DNA from: Lentzea alba
GTDB taxonomy: Bacteria; Actinomycetota; Actinomycetes; Mycobacteriales; Pseudonocardiaceae
Length of the DNA stretch: 64,000 nt
Direction: 5' to 3'
NCBI RefSeq assembly: GCF_011067745.1
Contig: NZ_JAAMPJ010000014.1
Location: 124,001-188,000, forward strand
Shown here: in pieces, positions 34,246 to 43,568 of the stretch
How positions within the stretch are numbered: the first letter of the stretch is position 1
Layout: every line of letters begins with the position of its first letter
Made by a program: the position numbers and the translations under genes
The notes under the pieces: model-generated
The model's input: the letters and a program-made list of their open reading frames with translations, nothing else
Told to the model about the DNA's origin: nothing
Database searches by the model: none

Positions 34246-35124
34246 CTACCTCTTCGGCGTCACAACGGCTTCGAGCGCCCGCCCGACGAGCGTGAACGCC
34301 AACACGACCACCACGATCGCGAGCCCCGGCGGCAACAGGTACCACCACGCCCGCTGCGGCACCGCCCCGTGCAGCTGAGCCTGGTGCACCATCGCACCCC
34401 ACGAGATCCGCGTCGGATCCCCCAACCCCAAAAACGCCAGCGTCGACTCCGCCACGATCGCCGACGCCACCGCCAACGTCGCGTTGACCAGCACCAACGG
34501 CAACACCGACGGCAACACGTGCCGCCCGATCACATGCCCGTGCCCGCCACCCAACGCCCGCGCGCGCTCCACGAACGGCCGCGCCTCGATCGTCAACGTC
34601 TGCGCCCGCACCATCCGCGCCGTCGACGGCCAACTCGTCAGCCCGATCGCCAGCACGATCGTGCCCAGCCCGCGCGGCAGCACCGTCGACAACGCGATCG
34701 CCAGCACCAACGCCGGCAACACCAGGAAGAAGTCCGTGACCCGCAACAACACCCCAGCCGCCAGCCCACCGAAGTGCCCGCTCACGATCCCGACCAGCGT
34801 GCCGATCCCCACCGACAACACCGCCGCCGTCAACCCGACGAACAACGACGTCCCCGCCCCCTGCACCACCAGCAACGCCACCGAACGCCCGGCGTGATCG
34901 GTCCCCAGCCAGTGCCCCAGCCCCGGTGCCTGCCACGGCGCATCGCTCACCCGCGTCACGTCCAGCGCGTCCGCGGGGATGAACAGCGGCGCGATCACCG
35001 CGACCAGCGCGGCCACCGCCAGCACCACCGCGCCCGCCACACCCGCCCGGTGCGCGAGAAACCCGCCCACCGCGCCGTCACCGCGACCAACGCGGCTGAA
35101 CCACCGCGTGCGGAACCCCGTCAT
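34246..35124 (-). CDS. Peptide ABC transporter permease (DppC-like)
   Basis: 292 residues with an N-terminal transmembrane anchor, then GTDHAGRSVALLVVQGAGTS and a further set of five or six transmembrane segments with the BPD EAA-like loop ERARALGGGHGHVIGRHVLP. This matches OppC/DppC permeases, which form the channel with the DppB protein. ATG 35124 is used; the ORF could extend upstream but without family support. It lies 9 bp after the ATPase start on the same strand. Confidence 0.93.
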   Translation of the reverse strand: MTGFRTRWFSRVGRGDGAVGGFLAHRAGVAGAVVLAVAALVAVIAPLFIPADALDVTRVSDAPWQAPGLGHWLGTDHAGRSVALLVVQGAGTSLFVGLTAAVLSVGIGTLVGIVSGHFGGLAAGVLLRVTDFFLVLPALVLAIALSTVLPRGLGTIVLAIGLTSWPSTARMVRAQTLTIEARPFVERARALGGGHGHVIGRHVLPSVLPLVLVNATLAVASAIVAESTLAFLGLGDPTRISWGAMVHQAQLHGAVPQRAWWYLLPPGLAIVVVVLAFTLVGRALEAVVTPKR

Positions 35125-35197
35125 GCCGCAGCCACCACCCCGTGCCGGCCCGCCGTGCGGGACCCGCTCGTCCCGCACCCTCGTGCGTCGACCCCGC

Positions 35198-36148
35198 TCA
35201 TACGACCTTCACCCGTGGATCCAGCACCCCGTGCAGCACATCGGCCAGCAGGTTCATCACCACGACCGCGCCCGCCGTCACCACCAGCAGCCCCTGCAGC
35301 AGGAAGTAGTCGGGCCCGGTCAGCGCGTCGTAGAACAACAACCCCAGCCCCGGCCACGAGAACACCGTCTCCGTCGTGATCGCCCCCGCCACCACCAGCC
35401 CGAACCGCAGGAACACCAGCGTGATCGCCGGCAGCACCGCGTTCGGCACGGCGTGGCGGCGGCGCACCAGGTCGTCGCGCAGCCCCTTCGCGCGCGCCGT
35501 CGTCAGGTAGGGCGCGTGCATCTCCTCCAGCAACGACGACCGCATCACCAGCACGTACTCCGCGCACACCACCGCGACCAGCGTGAGCGACGGCAGCACC
35601 AGGTGATGGCCGACGTCGAGGGCCTGCGACACGAAGTCCGGCGCCGTGTCGGTGTCGCGCATGCCCCGCGACGGGAACAGGTCTCCCGTCGCCATCATCA
35701 GCAGCATGCCGAGCCAGAACGTCGGCACCGCCCACAACGTCAGCGACACCCCCGTCGTGGCCCGGTCGAAGCCCGAGTCACGACGCCACGCCGCGCGGAC
35801 GCCCAGCCACAGCCCGAGGACCACCGCGATCAGCGTCGAGGTGCCGACCAGCAGCAGCGTCGGGCCCAGGCGTTCGAGGATCACGTCCGCCACCGGGCGC
35901 CGGAACGTGAACGACGTGCCCATGTCGCCGCGCAGCAGCCCGGTGAAGTAGTGCCAGAACTGTTCGACCAACGGGCGGTCCAGGCCGAACTGCGTGCGCA
36001 GTTCGGCCTGCATCGCCGCCGTCGTCGGCCGGCCGCGCGTCATCGAGACCACGGGGTCGCCGGGCACCACCCGGAACAGGAAGAAGCCCAGCACCGCCAC
36101 CATCAGCAGACTGACCGCGGCACCACCGAGCCGGCCGGCGAGACGCAC
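35198..36148 (-). CDS. Peptide ABC transporter permease (DppB-like)
   Basis: 316 residues. One N-terminal TM segment (AVSLLMVAVLGFFLFRVVPG) then a large periplasmic-type loop with RTQFGLDRPLVEQFWHY, and five TM segments with the EAA loop YLTTARAKGLRDDLVRRRH. Typical DppB/OppB. GTG 36148 abuts the solute-binding-protein stop with no gap; the operon order is binding protein, DppB, DppC, ATPase. Confidence 0.94.
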   Translation of the reverse strand: MRLAGRLGGAAVSLLMVAVLGFFLFRVVPGDPVVSMTRGRPTTAAMQAELRTQFGLDRPLVEQFWHYFTGLLRGDMGTSFTFRRPVADVILERLGPTLLLVGTSTLIAVVLGLWLGVRAAWRRDSGFDRATTGVSLTLWAVPTFWLGMLLMMATGDLFPSRGMRDTDTAPDFVSQALDVGHHLVLPSLTLVAVVCAEYVLVMRSSLLEEMHAPYLTTARAKGLRDDLVRRRHAVPNAVLPAITLVFLRFGLVVAGAITTETVFSWPGLGLLFYDALTGPDYFLLQGLLVVTAGAVVVMNLLADVLHGVLDPRVKVV

Positions 36149-37918
36149 CTACTCGCGCTCCCCGGCCGTCGCGTTGCGCCGGCGCGCGTACAGCACGCTC
36201 ACCACCACCAGACCGGCGATCACCACACCGCCCAGCACCAGTCCGGGCCACCTGCTGCCCGAGGACTGCGCGGCCCGTCCGGCGGGTTCGGCGCCGTAGT
36301 AACCCCACATGCCGTTCTGCGCCATGATCACGCCACCCTCCGCGGGCTGCGTGGTGAACCGGGCGAAGTGGTCGGAGCGGTAGGCCTCCAGCGCGTTCTC
36401 GTACGCCAGCACCACCGCGGGCACCTGGTCGTAGAAGCGCGCCTGCATCTGCTTCACGATCTCGACCCGCTTGCCCTCGTCGAACTCCGAGAGCTGCTGC
36501 GCGTAGAGCTTGTCGTAGGTCTCGTCGCAGAAGTAGGCGTCGGTGGTGCCGCCCTTGCCATCCGCGCCCGGCCGTTGCGCGCAGGTGTGCAGGCTCAGGA
36601 TGAAGTCCGGGTCCACGTTCGTCGCCCAGCCCGAGAACGCCAGGTCGTAGGTCGCCGCCGTGGTCACCTCGTTGAGCTGGTTGTCCGTCACCAGCCGCAC
36701 GTCCAGCGGGATGCCGATCTCGCTCATCGACCGCTTCAGGTACTCCGAGGCCTGCTCGTCGTAGGCGCGGCCGGCCCGGCCGATCAGCCGCAGCCCGAAC
36801 CGGGTGCCGTCGGGCCTGCGCGGGAAGCCGGCGGCGTCGAGGGCGGCGTTGGCGGCGGCCGGGTCGAACTCGCGCTGTTCGGACGTGCCGGGCTGCCAGT
36901 GCCACTTGTCGAACACCGGCGGCACCAGACCGGCGCCCTTCTCCGCGTAGCCGAGGTTCACCCGCGACACCAGCGCGTCGAGGTCGATGGCCTGCGCGAT
37001 CGCCCGCCGCACGCGCACGTCCTTGAGCGCGGGGTTGCCGTCACCGATCGGTTCGCCGGTTCTGGTCTGCGCGCCGGGGTTGATCAGCAGTTCGGTGAAG
37101 CGGCGGCCCTGCGCCTTGTTGCGGGTGACGCCCGCCTTGCCCTCGAGCGACTCGTACTGGGCCGGGGCCATCCGGTTGACCAGGTCGACCTCGCCCTTCG
37201 CGAGCGCCTGCACGGCGGCGTCGGAGTTCTGGAAGTACACGAAGTGCAGCTCGTCGTACTTCGCCGCGCCGCGCCAGTAGTTCTTGTTGGCCTTGAGCTT
37301 GATGAACTGCCCGGCCACGTGCTCGGTCAGCACGAACGGGCCCGACCCGACGACCGGCATCTGCTCGTTGGTGTAGTCCTTGACGCTGGTGACCTTCTCC
37401 CACACGTGCTTGGGCACGATCGGGATGTCCAGGGCCAGCATCGTCACCTGGGGCGCCTTGGTCTTGACGACGACGGTCTTGTCGTCGGTCGCGGCGACGG
37501 AGGCGAAGTTGGTGACGAAGCTGCCGTTCGCGGTCCGCGCGACCTCGTCGGTCAGCATCAGGTTGTAGGTGAACGCGACGTCCTGCGCCGTGATCGGCTG
37601 CCCGTCGGACCACTTCTTGCCCTCCGGGACCGTGAACGTCCAGGTGAGCTTGTCGGCCGAGGGTTCCCACCTGTTCGCGAGGCCCTCGGTGACCCGCTGG
37701 TCGTCGGCCGCGTAGGCGGTCAGGTAGTCGTACATCAGCCGGCCGATCTCGGTGCTCGACTGGAACACCGCGAGGAACGGGTTCATCGAGTCGATCTGCT
37801 GCGTGATCGCGACCTTGAGAATCACCGGCGTCGGAGCCTGCTCCTGGGCGGTGGCCGGAGCGGCCGACACCCCCAGTGTCGTTGCTATTGCAAGCAACGC
37901 GGACGATTTCACCCGCAC
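36149..37918 (-). CDS. Peptide ABC transporter solute-binding protein with C-terminal membrane anchor
   Basis: 589 residues of SBP_bac_5 type (EGLANRWEPSADKLTWTF, then KWSDGQPITAQDVAFTYN). An N-terminal signal peptide (SALLAIATTLGVSAAPATAQ) has no lipobox. Instead the C-terminus carries one hydrophobic helix (LVLGGVVIAGLVVVSVLYA) and a basic tail, so it is probably tethered to the membrane outside. Binds oligopeptides and passes them to DppB/DppC. GTG 37918. Divergent from the D-aminopeptidase gene. Confidence 0.92.
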   Translation of the reverse strand: MRVKSSALLAIATTLGVSAAPATAQEQAPTPVILKVAITQQIDSMNPFLAVFQSSTEIGRLMYDYLTAYAADDQRVTEGLANRWEPSADKLTWTFTVPEGKKWSDGQPITAQDVAFTYNLMLTDEVARTANGSFVTNFASVAATDDKTVVVKTKAPQVTMLALDIPIVPKHVWEKVTSVKDYTNEQMPVVGSGPFVLTEHVAGQFIKLKANKNYWRGAAKYDELHFVYFQNSDAAVQALAKGEVDLVNRMAPAQYESLEGKAGVTRNKAQGRRFTELLINPGAQTRTGEPIGDGNPALKDVRVRRAIAQAIDLDALVSRVNLGYAEKGAGLVPPVFDKWHWQPGTSEQREFDPAAANAALDAAGFPRRPDGTRFGLRLIGRAGRAYDEQASEYLKRSMSEIGIPLDVRLVTDNQLNEVTTAATYDLAFSGWATNVDPDFILSLHTCAQRPGADGKGGTTDAYFCDETYDKLYAQQLSEFDEGKRVEIVKQMQARFYDQVPAVVLAYENALEAYRSDHFARFTTQPAEGGVIMAQNGMWGYYGAEPAGRAAQSSGSRWPGLVLGGVVIAGLVVVSVLYARRRNATAGERE

Positions 37919-37963
37919 GAAATACCCCTCTTCCCCAGCAGCCCACCGCTACGTTACCGAGAT
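37919..37963. promoter_or_regulatory. 45-bp divergent promoter region
   Basis: On the plus strand TACGTT (37950-37955) is 8 nt before GTG 37964, a leaderless -10 box. The minus strand has GAGGGG before the binding-protein start and TAACGT overlapping the same bases, so transcription in the two directions is probably mutually linked. Confidence 0.5.
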
Positions 37964-38791
37964 GTGCGGATCATGATCTCGGCGGACATGGAAGGCGCCA
38001 CCGGCGTCACCTGGACCGGGGACGTCGTCCCCGGTACTGAGCAATGGCAACGGTTTCGGAGGCTCTTCACCGGAGACGTCAACGCCTGCGTCGCGGGCCT
38101 GGTCGCCGGCGGCGCCGACGATGTTCTGGTCAATGAAGCCCATTCCTCGCAACGAAACCTGCTGCTCGAAGACCTCCACACCGCGGCGCGCCTGCTCACC
38201 GGCCGGCACAAACCGCTCTCGATGATGCAGGGTATCGACAGCGGCGTGGACGGCGTGGTGTTTCTCGGCTATCACACCGGTGCGGGCTCGGCGGGCGTGC
38301 TCGCGCACACCTACCTGGAGAACTCGATCACCGGCGTGTGGCTCGACGGCGTGCCCGCCTCCGAGGGACGCCTCAACGCCGCGCTGGCCGCCGAGTACGG
38401 CGTCCCGGTGCTGCTGGTCACCGGTGACGACCTGACCTGCGACGACGCCGCGGACTACGCGCCCGGCGCCACGCTGGTGGCGGTGAAGGAGTGCGTGTCG
38501 CGGTACGCGGCGGTGTGCCTGCCGCCCGCGGTGGCTTTTTCACATATCACAGAAGCGGCCACCGCGGCGATGGCCTCCGCCGGGCGGTCCGGCGGTGTCG
38601 TGTCCGCGCATCGGATCGAGGTCGAGTTCGACGCCACCCACCTCGCCGACGCCGCGGCCGTCGTGCCGACCGTCGACCTGATCGGGACCCGGCGCGTCGG
38701 GTTCGACGCGCCGTCGATGACCGAGGCCATGAAAGCGTTCAAAATCGTCACGCACGTCGCCGCCGGGGCGATCGAAGGGATCTACGGCTGA
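37964..38791 (+). CDS. M55 family D-aminopeptidase (DppA-like)
   Basis: 275 residues beginning MRIMISADMEGATGV, with D8 and E10 as zinc ligands, HSSQRNLLLEDLH in the middle and FLGYHTGAGSAGVLAHT as the second ligand cluster: the M55 DppA family, which removes N-terminal D-amino acids from peptides. GTG 37964 is chosen for the family start and the -10 box. Divergence from a peptide transporter operon fits uptake and degradation of D-amino-acid-containing (cell-wall) peptides. Confidence 0.92.
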   Translation: MRIMISADMEGATGVTWTGDVVPGTEQWQRFRRLFTGDVNACVAGLVAGGADDVLVNEAHSSQRNLLLEDLHTAARLLTGRHKPLSMMQGIDSGVDGVVFLGYHTGAGSAGVLAHTYLENSITGVWLDGVPASEGRLNAALAAEYGVPVLLVTGDDLTCDDAADYAPGATLVAVKECVSRYAAVCLPPAVAFSHITEAATAAMASAGRSGGVVSAHRIEVEFDATHLADAAAVVPTVDLIGTRRVGFDAPSMTEAMKAFKIVTHVAAGAIEGIYG

Positions 38792-38836
38792 ACGCCGGCC
38801 AGAAAAGCACTGTGTGGCCGTGCGTAGGGTGGCGGC

Positions 38837-40123
38837 ATGACGCTGGACGTGGCGCAGCTGTGCGCGCGGCTGATCCGCTTCGACACGACCAACCGCGGGG
38901 GCGGCGACAGCGCGGGCGAACGTGAGGCCGCCGAGCACGTCGCCACGATCCTGCAGGACAACGGCGTGCCGCCCACGTTGCTCGAACCGGCGCCCCGCCG
39001 CACCAACGTCCTCGCGCGCATCCACGGCACCGACCCAGGCCTGCCCGCCCTGCTGGTCCAGTCGCACCTCGACGTCGTGCCCGCCGACGCCGCCGAGTGG
39101 AGCTTCGACCCGTTCGCCGGGGAGATCCGCGACGGGTTCGTGCACGGCCGCGGCGCGGTGGACATGAAGGACATGGCCGCGATGACCCTCGCGGTGATCA
39201 ACCGCTGGCACGTCGAGGGCCGCCGGCCGCGCCGCGACGTGGTGCTGGCGTTCGTCGCCGACGAGGAGGACCAGGGCAATTACGGCGCGCACTGGCTGGT
39301 CGAGCACCACGGCGGCTACTTCGCCGGCGTCGAGGCCGCGATCAGCGAGTCCGGCGGCTTCTCCTTCGACGTCGACGGCACCCGGCTCTACCCGATCGGC
39401 ACCGCCGAGCGCGGCACCTCCCACATGAAGCTCACCGCCACCGGCCGCGCCGGGCACGGCTCGCGGCGCAACCCCAGCAACGCGGTGACCGCGCTGGTCA
39501 CCTCACTCGCGCGGATCTCCGCCCACGAGCACCCGGTCCGGCTCACCCCGACGGTCGAGGCGTTCCTGGTCGGCGCGGGCAAAGCCCTCGGCGTGGAGGT
39601 CGACCTCGACGACGTCGACGCCACGATCGCCCGCCTCGGCCCCGCCGCGAAGCTCGTCGAGAACACCGTGCGCTGCTCGACCACACCGACGATGCTGCAG
39701 GCCGGGTACAAGGTCAACGTCATTCCCGGCACCGCGACCGCCCAGCTCGACGTGCGCACCCTGCCCGGCACCGTCGACGAGCTCGTCACCACCATCGACT
39801 CGCTGCTGTCCGACGGCGTCACGCGGGAGTTCCTCGAACACCAGCCACCGGTCGAGGCGCCCGTGGACACCGCGTGGTTCGCGTCGATGGCCGAAGCGCT
39901 GCGCGACGAGGACCCCGCCGCCGTGGTCGTGCCGTACTGCCTGGGCGGCGGCACCGACGCGAAGGCGTTCAGCCAGCTGGGCATCCACTGCTACGGGTTC
40001 TCACCGCTGCAGCTGCCCGTCGGCTTCGACTACCGCTCCATGGCCCACGGCGTCGACGAACGCGTCCCCGTCGCGGGCCTCGAGTTCGGCGTCCGCGTCC
40101 TGGACCGCTTCCTGTCGAGCTGA
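38837..40123 (+). CDS. M20 family metallopeptidase
   Basis: 428 residues with the M20 zinc motifs in order: SHLDVVPAD (H, D), GRGAVDMKD, then DEEDQGNYGAHWL (Glu) and a dimerisation domain, with LGGGTDAKAF near the end. It should be a carboxypeptidase- or dipeptidase-like zinc exopeptidase. TAGGGT (38825-38830) is 6 nt upstream of ATG 38837, so the mRNA is probably leaderless. It follows the DppA gene and may share its peptide-recycling role. Confidence 0.93.
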   Translation: MTLDVAQLCARLIRFDTTNRGGGDSAGEREAAEHVATILQDNGVPPTLLEPAPRRTNVLARIHGTDPGLPALLVQSHLDVVPADAAEWSFDPFAGEIRDGFVHGRGAVDMKDMAAMTLAVINRWHVEGRRPRRDVVLAFVADEEDQGNYGAHWLVEHHGGYFAGVEAAISESGGFSFDVDGTRLYPIGTAERGTSHMKLTATGRAGHGSRRNPSNAVTALVTSLARISAHEHPVRLTPTVEAFLVGAGKALGVEVDLDDVDATIARLGPAAKLVENTVRCSTTPTMLQAGYKVNVIPGTATAQLDVRTLPGTVDELVTTIDSLLSDGVTREFLEHQPPVEAPVDTAWFASMAEALRDEDPAAVVVPYCLGGGTDAKAFSQLGIHCYGFSPLQLPVGFDYRSMAHGVDERVPVAGLEFGVRVLDRFLSS

Positions 40124-40603
40124 CCGCCGCTGCGCCAGCTCCTGCACCGGCGTCGGCAGGGTGGTCTCGAAGTCGATCAGCTTCGCCCACGTCGGCGTGA
40201 CCACGATGCGGACCATGCCGTCGTCGTAGAGGGAGCGGACCTCGCGCTCCCACTCCACTCGCTGCTCCGGCGACATCTCGTAGCTGCCGTTCATCCGCAG
40301 GAACTCCTCCGGGATGCCGTCGACCGGGTCCAGCTCCGCCGTGCCGCGGATCAGCAGGATCTTCGGCGGGTGCACCTCGGTGTCGATCGTGAGCGCCACC
40401 GAGGGGTTCGCCCGCAACGAGTGCAGCTTCGGCGCGTTCTTCGACGTGCACAACACGATCTGCGCGCCGTTCCAGGTGAACGCGATCGGGATGCTGCGCG
40501 GCGTGCCGTCCTTGGCCACGTACGCCAACCGGGTCAGGTCGCGGCCCAGCAGCTCCCGGCTCAGCGGCCGGTCGAGCACCTCGGCGATCTCGTGCGTGCG
40601 CAT
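40001..40603 (-). CDS. Pyridoxamine 5'-phosphate oxidase-like (split-barrel flavin) protein
   Basis: 200 residues. The first ~165 are a typical PPOX/F420-binding split barrel (LTRLAYVAKDGTPRSIPIAF, then RANPSVALTID, then RGTAELDP). The last ~35 residues read against the M20 gene (123 bp convergent overlap), so the true C-terminus may be shorter. It probably binds FMN or F420 for a small-molecule reduction. Confidence 0.82.
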   Translation of the reverse strand: MRTHEIAEVLDRPLSRELLGRDLTRLAYVAKDGTPRSIPIAFTWNGAQIVLCTSKNAPKLHSLRANPSVALTIDTEVHPPKILLIRGTAELDPVDGIPEEFLRMNGSYEMSPEQRVEWEREVRSLYDDGMVRIVVTPTWAKLIDFETTLPTPVQELAQRRSARQEAVQDADAELEARDGDAFVDAVGHGAVVEADGQLQR

Positions 40604-40680
40604 CTCGGGTCTCCTTCGTCGTCGTCACCGCGGGGACGGAGCCGGTGCGACGTTCTCGACATCACCCGCACAAGAACTTT

Positions 40681-41256
40681 TCAGCGGGGCGGCAACGGCT
40701 GAGGAACCGCCGGCAGACCGTCGATGCTCGCGTTGTTGTACGGCTTGCGGCCCGTGTACTCGCGGAACTCCTCGTCGCTCTTGCGACCGAAGTAGTCCGC
40801 GTGCAGGTCCCGCTCTGACCGGTAGTCCATGAACGGCACCGCGAACCCGCACGTGTCGCTGATCAGCTCCGCCGTGACCACGATGATCGCCCGCAGCGCC
40901 GGCCCGTCCGCCTCCCCGAACCCCGCGGCGAGCTCGGCGAAGCGCGGGTCGTCGCGGAACACCGGCTCACCACGGCCGTGCACGCGCACGATGTTCGGCG
41001 GCCCCTCGAACGCGCACCACATCAACGTGATCCGGCCGTTCTCCCGCAGATGCGCGATCGTCTCGGCGTGACTGCCACCGAAGTCGAGGTAGGCCACCGT
41101 GCGGTCGTCGAGGATCCGCAACGTGCCCTGCCGGCCCTTGGGCGAGAGGTTGACGTGACCGTCACCCGCCAGCGGGGCGGTGGCCACGAAGAACACCTTC
41201 TGGTTCTCGATGAACTCCCACAGCCGCGGCTCGATGCGCTCGTATTCCTTACCCAT
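40681..41256 (-). CDS. Pyridoxamine 5'-phosphate oxidase family protein
   Basis: 191 residues: MGKEYERIEPRLWEFIENQK, FFVATAPLAGDGHVNLSPKG, LMWCAFEGPPNIVRVHGRG. This is a second split-barrel PPOX-type protein and is distinct in sequence from the one ending at 40001; the two have independent starts about 78 bp apart. Cofactor and substrate are unknown. Confidence 0.82.
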   Translation of the reverse strand: MGKEYERIEPRLWEFIENQKVFFVATAPLAGDGHVNLSPKGRQGTLRILDDRTVAYLDFGGSHAETIAHLRENGRITLMWCAFEGPPNIVRVHGRGEPVFRDDPRFAELAAGFGEADGPALRAIIVVTAELISDTCGFAVPFMDYRSERDLHADYFGRKSDEEFREYTGRKPYNNASIDGLPAVPQPLPPR

Positions 41257-41302
41257 GCTCAGCAGTATTGATCGTCTCGCGGCACCTGTCAGCGGTGTTT
41301 CG

Positions 41303-42271
41303 CTAGTCGGGCAGCAACACCAGCGCCTGCGGGGTGCGCTTGTAGAGCACGTGCCGGCCGTCGCGGCGTTTGGTGACCAGGCCGACGCGGTGCATCGCGC
41401 TGAGGTGGTAGGAGATCGTGCCCGGCGTGTAGCCCAGCCGGCGGGCGAGGTCCGTGGTGGAGCGGGCCTGCTCCAACTCCACGAGCAGCAGGGCGCGGGC
41501 GTCCCCGATCACGGCGCCGAGATCCCGGCCGGACCGGGGAGTCCCGGTGCCGACGCGGTGTGCGGGAAGGTAGATCACCGCGTCGTCCGGGCCCTGCACC
41601 AGCACCTGTGGCCAGGACAGCACACCGCAGCAGAGCACGAGATCGCGGCCGGAGAAGTCGTGTGCACCGTCGAAGGCACTGTCGAGCACGAGGGCCTCGC
41701 CGGTCCACACCAACGTCGGGTGCGCGGTGTTGAGCAGCCGCGCCAAGCCACGCGTTCTCAGCGTCGCCGCACGGATCGCGAGGTCGTGGTCGATGACCGA
41801 CTGCAGCGTCGGCCACATCTCCGCCAGGCATTCCTTCCAGAACCGGGCGAGTCCCGCGGCCAGCCGCTTCGGCATTCTTCCCGATTCCGCCGCCCGCCGG
41901 ACCGCGACGGGCGCGGACCGGCCCCAGGTCGCCGCAATCGCCTCACCGAGCTGGAATTCGAGCACCTCGTGCCCGGTGGCTTCCACCGCCGCGATTTGTT
42001 CGTCGAACACGTCCGCGCACCGGTCGCCGAAACCGGGTTGCGGTGTCACGAAATCCGGCACGTAACTCGCCCCTGACGGCGGCACCAGCCCGGCCAGCAA
42101 CGCGACGTCGGGATGGGTGAGCGCCGCGCGCGCAGCAGGGCCGGGATCACCGAAAACAGGGTGGACGCCGCCCGTCGCCGCGATCTTCAGCCACGACACG
42201 ACCTCGTTCGCCGGTGAGAACGAGAACCGGACCCTGGCCATGGTGTCCGCATCCACCCGCAGCGTGATCAC
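41303..42271 (-). CDS. ArsR-type winged-helix regulator with DUF5937-like N-terminus
   Basis: 322 residues. The C-terminal ~80 are an ArsR-style wHTH (LARRLGYTPGTISYHLSAMHRVGLV then RRDGRHVLYKRT). The N-terminal ~230 resemble the helical DUF5937-type region often fused to ArsR HTHs. I use GTG 42271 (MITLRVDADTMARVRF), since the earlier ORF part is Arg-rich and antisense to the next gene. Target unknown. Confidence 0.8.
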   Translation of the reverse strand: MITLRVDADTMARVRFSFSPANEVVSWLKIAATGGVHPVFGDPGPAARAALTHPDVALLAGLVPPSGASYVPDFVTPQPGFGDRCADVFDEQIAAVEATGHEVLEFQLGEAIAATWGRSAPVAVRRAAESGRMPKRLAAGLARFWKECLAEMWPTLQSVIDHDLAIRAATLRTRGLARLLNTAHPTLVWTGEALVLDSAFDGAHDFSGRDLVLCCGVLSWPQVLVQGPDDAVIYLPAHRVGTGTPRSGRDLGAVIGDARALLLVELEQARSTTDLARRLGYTPGTISYHLSAMHRVGLVTKRRDGRHVLYKRTPQALVLLPD

Positions 42272-42390
42272 GGCTTCGCAAACTAGCAGCGATTCGAACT
42301 GTTTCAAATCGTTTCGTGAACGCTGTGGGGCTGCGCTGAGCTGTGCGGGTCGGCCGAGGGGGCGGACAACACCACAGCGAGGGGAAACAG

Positions 42391-42918
42391 ATGAATCGAC
42401 CCAAAAGAACCGGCGCCGCGGCACTCGTGTCGTGCCTGCTCATGATCCTGGCACTCGCCCAGCCCGCGTCGGCCGCCGTGCGCGGCTGGGTGGTCTCGCC
42501 GGACTACCCGTACCCGGCCAACTGGCATTGCACGGAGAACTACTTCCCCTCGCCGACCTCGCCACGTGGCGCGATCGACGTCTGCGTGATCAACTCCCAC
42601 AACGGCGTCGAACCGGTCTACAAGGCCGTGATGGTCGTGTGGAACCTCGGCAACACCGGCTTCCAGATGAGCGCCACGAAGATCAACCTGTGGGCCGGGC
42701 CCGCCACGTCGACCCAGGTCGCCGATGACGGCTGCAGTGACAGCGGTCTGTCGGCCAACCGTTACGCGGGGTGCTTCGGCACCGCCGTGACGCGCTCCAG
42801 GGTGTGCGACCTCAAGCCGAACGCCACGTCGGTCACCGCCGCCGGCGCCATCAACGTCCCGGTCCTGAGCTCCAGCCGGATCACCAGGCAGAGCAAGACG
42901 ATCCCGGTGAGCTGCTGA
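42391..42918 (+). CDS. Secreted hypothetical protein
   Basis: 175 residues with a clean signal peptide (LVSCLLMILALAQPASA then A) and several cysteines in the mature part. GAGGGGAAAC precedes ATG 42391, a strong ribosome site. It reads as a small secreted beta-rich protein (WVVSPDYPYPANWHC onward) with no recognisable catalytic motif. A strong terminator follows directly. Confidence 0.75.
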   Translation: MNRPKRTGAAALVSCLLMILALAQPASAAVRGWVVSPDYPYPANWHCTENYFPSPTSPRGAIDVCVINSHNGVEPVYKAVMVVWNLGNTGFQMSATKINLWAGPATSTQVADDGCSDSGLSANRYAGCFGTAVTRSRVCDLKPNATSVTAAGAINVPVLSSSRITRQSKTIPVSC

Positions 42919-42923
42919 CCGCC

Positions 42924-42961
42924 GGGTGTGCCGGGACGAGGAGAGGCGTCCCGGCACACCC
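42924..42961. terminator. Bidirectional terminator
   Basis: A perfect 15-bp stem (GGGTGTGCCGGGACG at 42924-42938 with its complement at 42947-42961) with an 8-nt loop separates the convergent genes ending at 42918 and 42967. Confidence 0.85.
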
Positions 42962-42966
42962 CGTGC

Positions 42967-43563
42967 TCACACCCGGCCCGACGCCTGGCCCGACGCCTCC
43001 CGTGCCGCCCGCTCCACCCGTTCCCGGTGCGTCGCCCAGTCCTGCTCCGGCAGGTTCGACAGGCCCTCCCGCAGCCCGGCCTCGCCGTCGAGGCCCTCGC
43101 GCAGGATGTCCGCGTGCCCGGCGTGCCGGTTCGTCTCCGCGATCATGTGCACCAGCAGCAGGTGCAGGGTCACGTAACGGCGTTCCTCCGGCCACCACGG
43201 CACCACACCGGGAGCGTTCAGCGGCAGCTCCGCGATCACCGAGTCCGAGAACTCCGCGACCCGCTCGTACAGCGCCAGCAGGTCCTCCCGCGACTCCTCG
43301 GCGGTGGCGAACATGTCCGCGTTCGGGTCGGTGTCGTACAGGTCGGCCCACGGCAGCTTCTCACCGAACGAGCGGCCCATGCAGTCGCCGAAGTACCCCT
43401 GCTCGGTGGTCGCGAGGTGCTTGACCAGGCCCAGCAGGTTCGTCGCCGTCGGCGTCAACGGCCGGCGCACGTCGTACTCCGACAGTCCCTCGAGCTTCCA
43501 GCGCACGGCCTGCCTGGCCACCTTCAGGTAGCGGTGCAGGTCGGCTTTCGGATCCGATGCCAT
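42967..43563 (-). CDS. DinB family (DUF664) protein
   Basis: 198 residues: VRWKLEGLSEYDVRRPLTPT, TNLLGLVKHLATTEQGYFG and HMIAETNRHAGHADILREGL give the DinB_2 metal sites. It lies 6 bp after the paralogue that ends at 43569, on the same strand, so the two are tandem duplicates in one operon with the methyltransferase gene. ATG 43563. Possibly thiol-dependent small-molecule detoxification. Confidence 0.88.
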   Translation of the reverse strand: MASDPKADLHRYLKVARQAVRWKLEGLSEYDVRRPLTPTATNLLGLVKHLATTEQGYFGDCMGRSFGEKLPWADLYDTDPNADMFATAEESREDLLALYERVAEFSDSVIAELPLNAPGVVPWWPEERRYVTLHLLLVHMIAETNRHAGHADILREGLDGEAGLREGLSNLPEQDWATHRERVERAAREASGQASGRV

Positions 43564-43568
43564 GCCGG

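Noticed and set aside
34979-38791. 1270-codon plus-strand ORF.
   Set aside because: It reads antisense to the permeases and binding protein; only the D-aminopeptidase part from 37964 has protein-like sequence.
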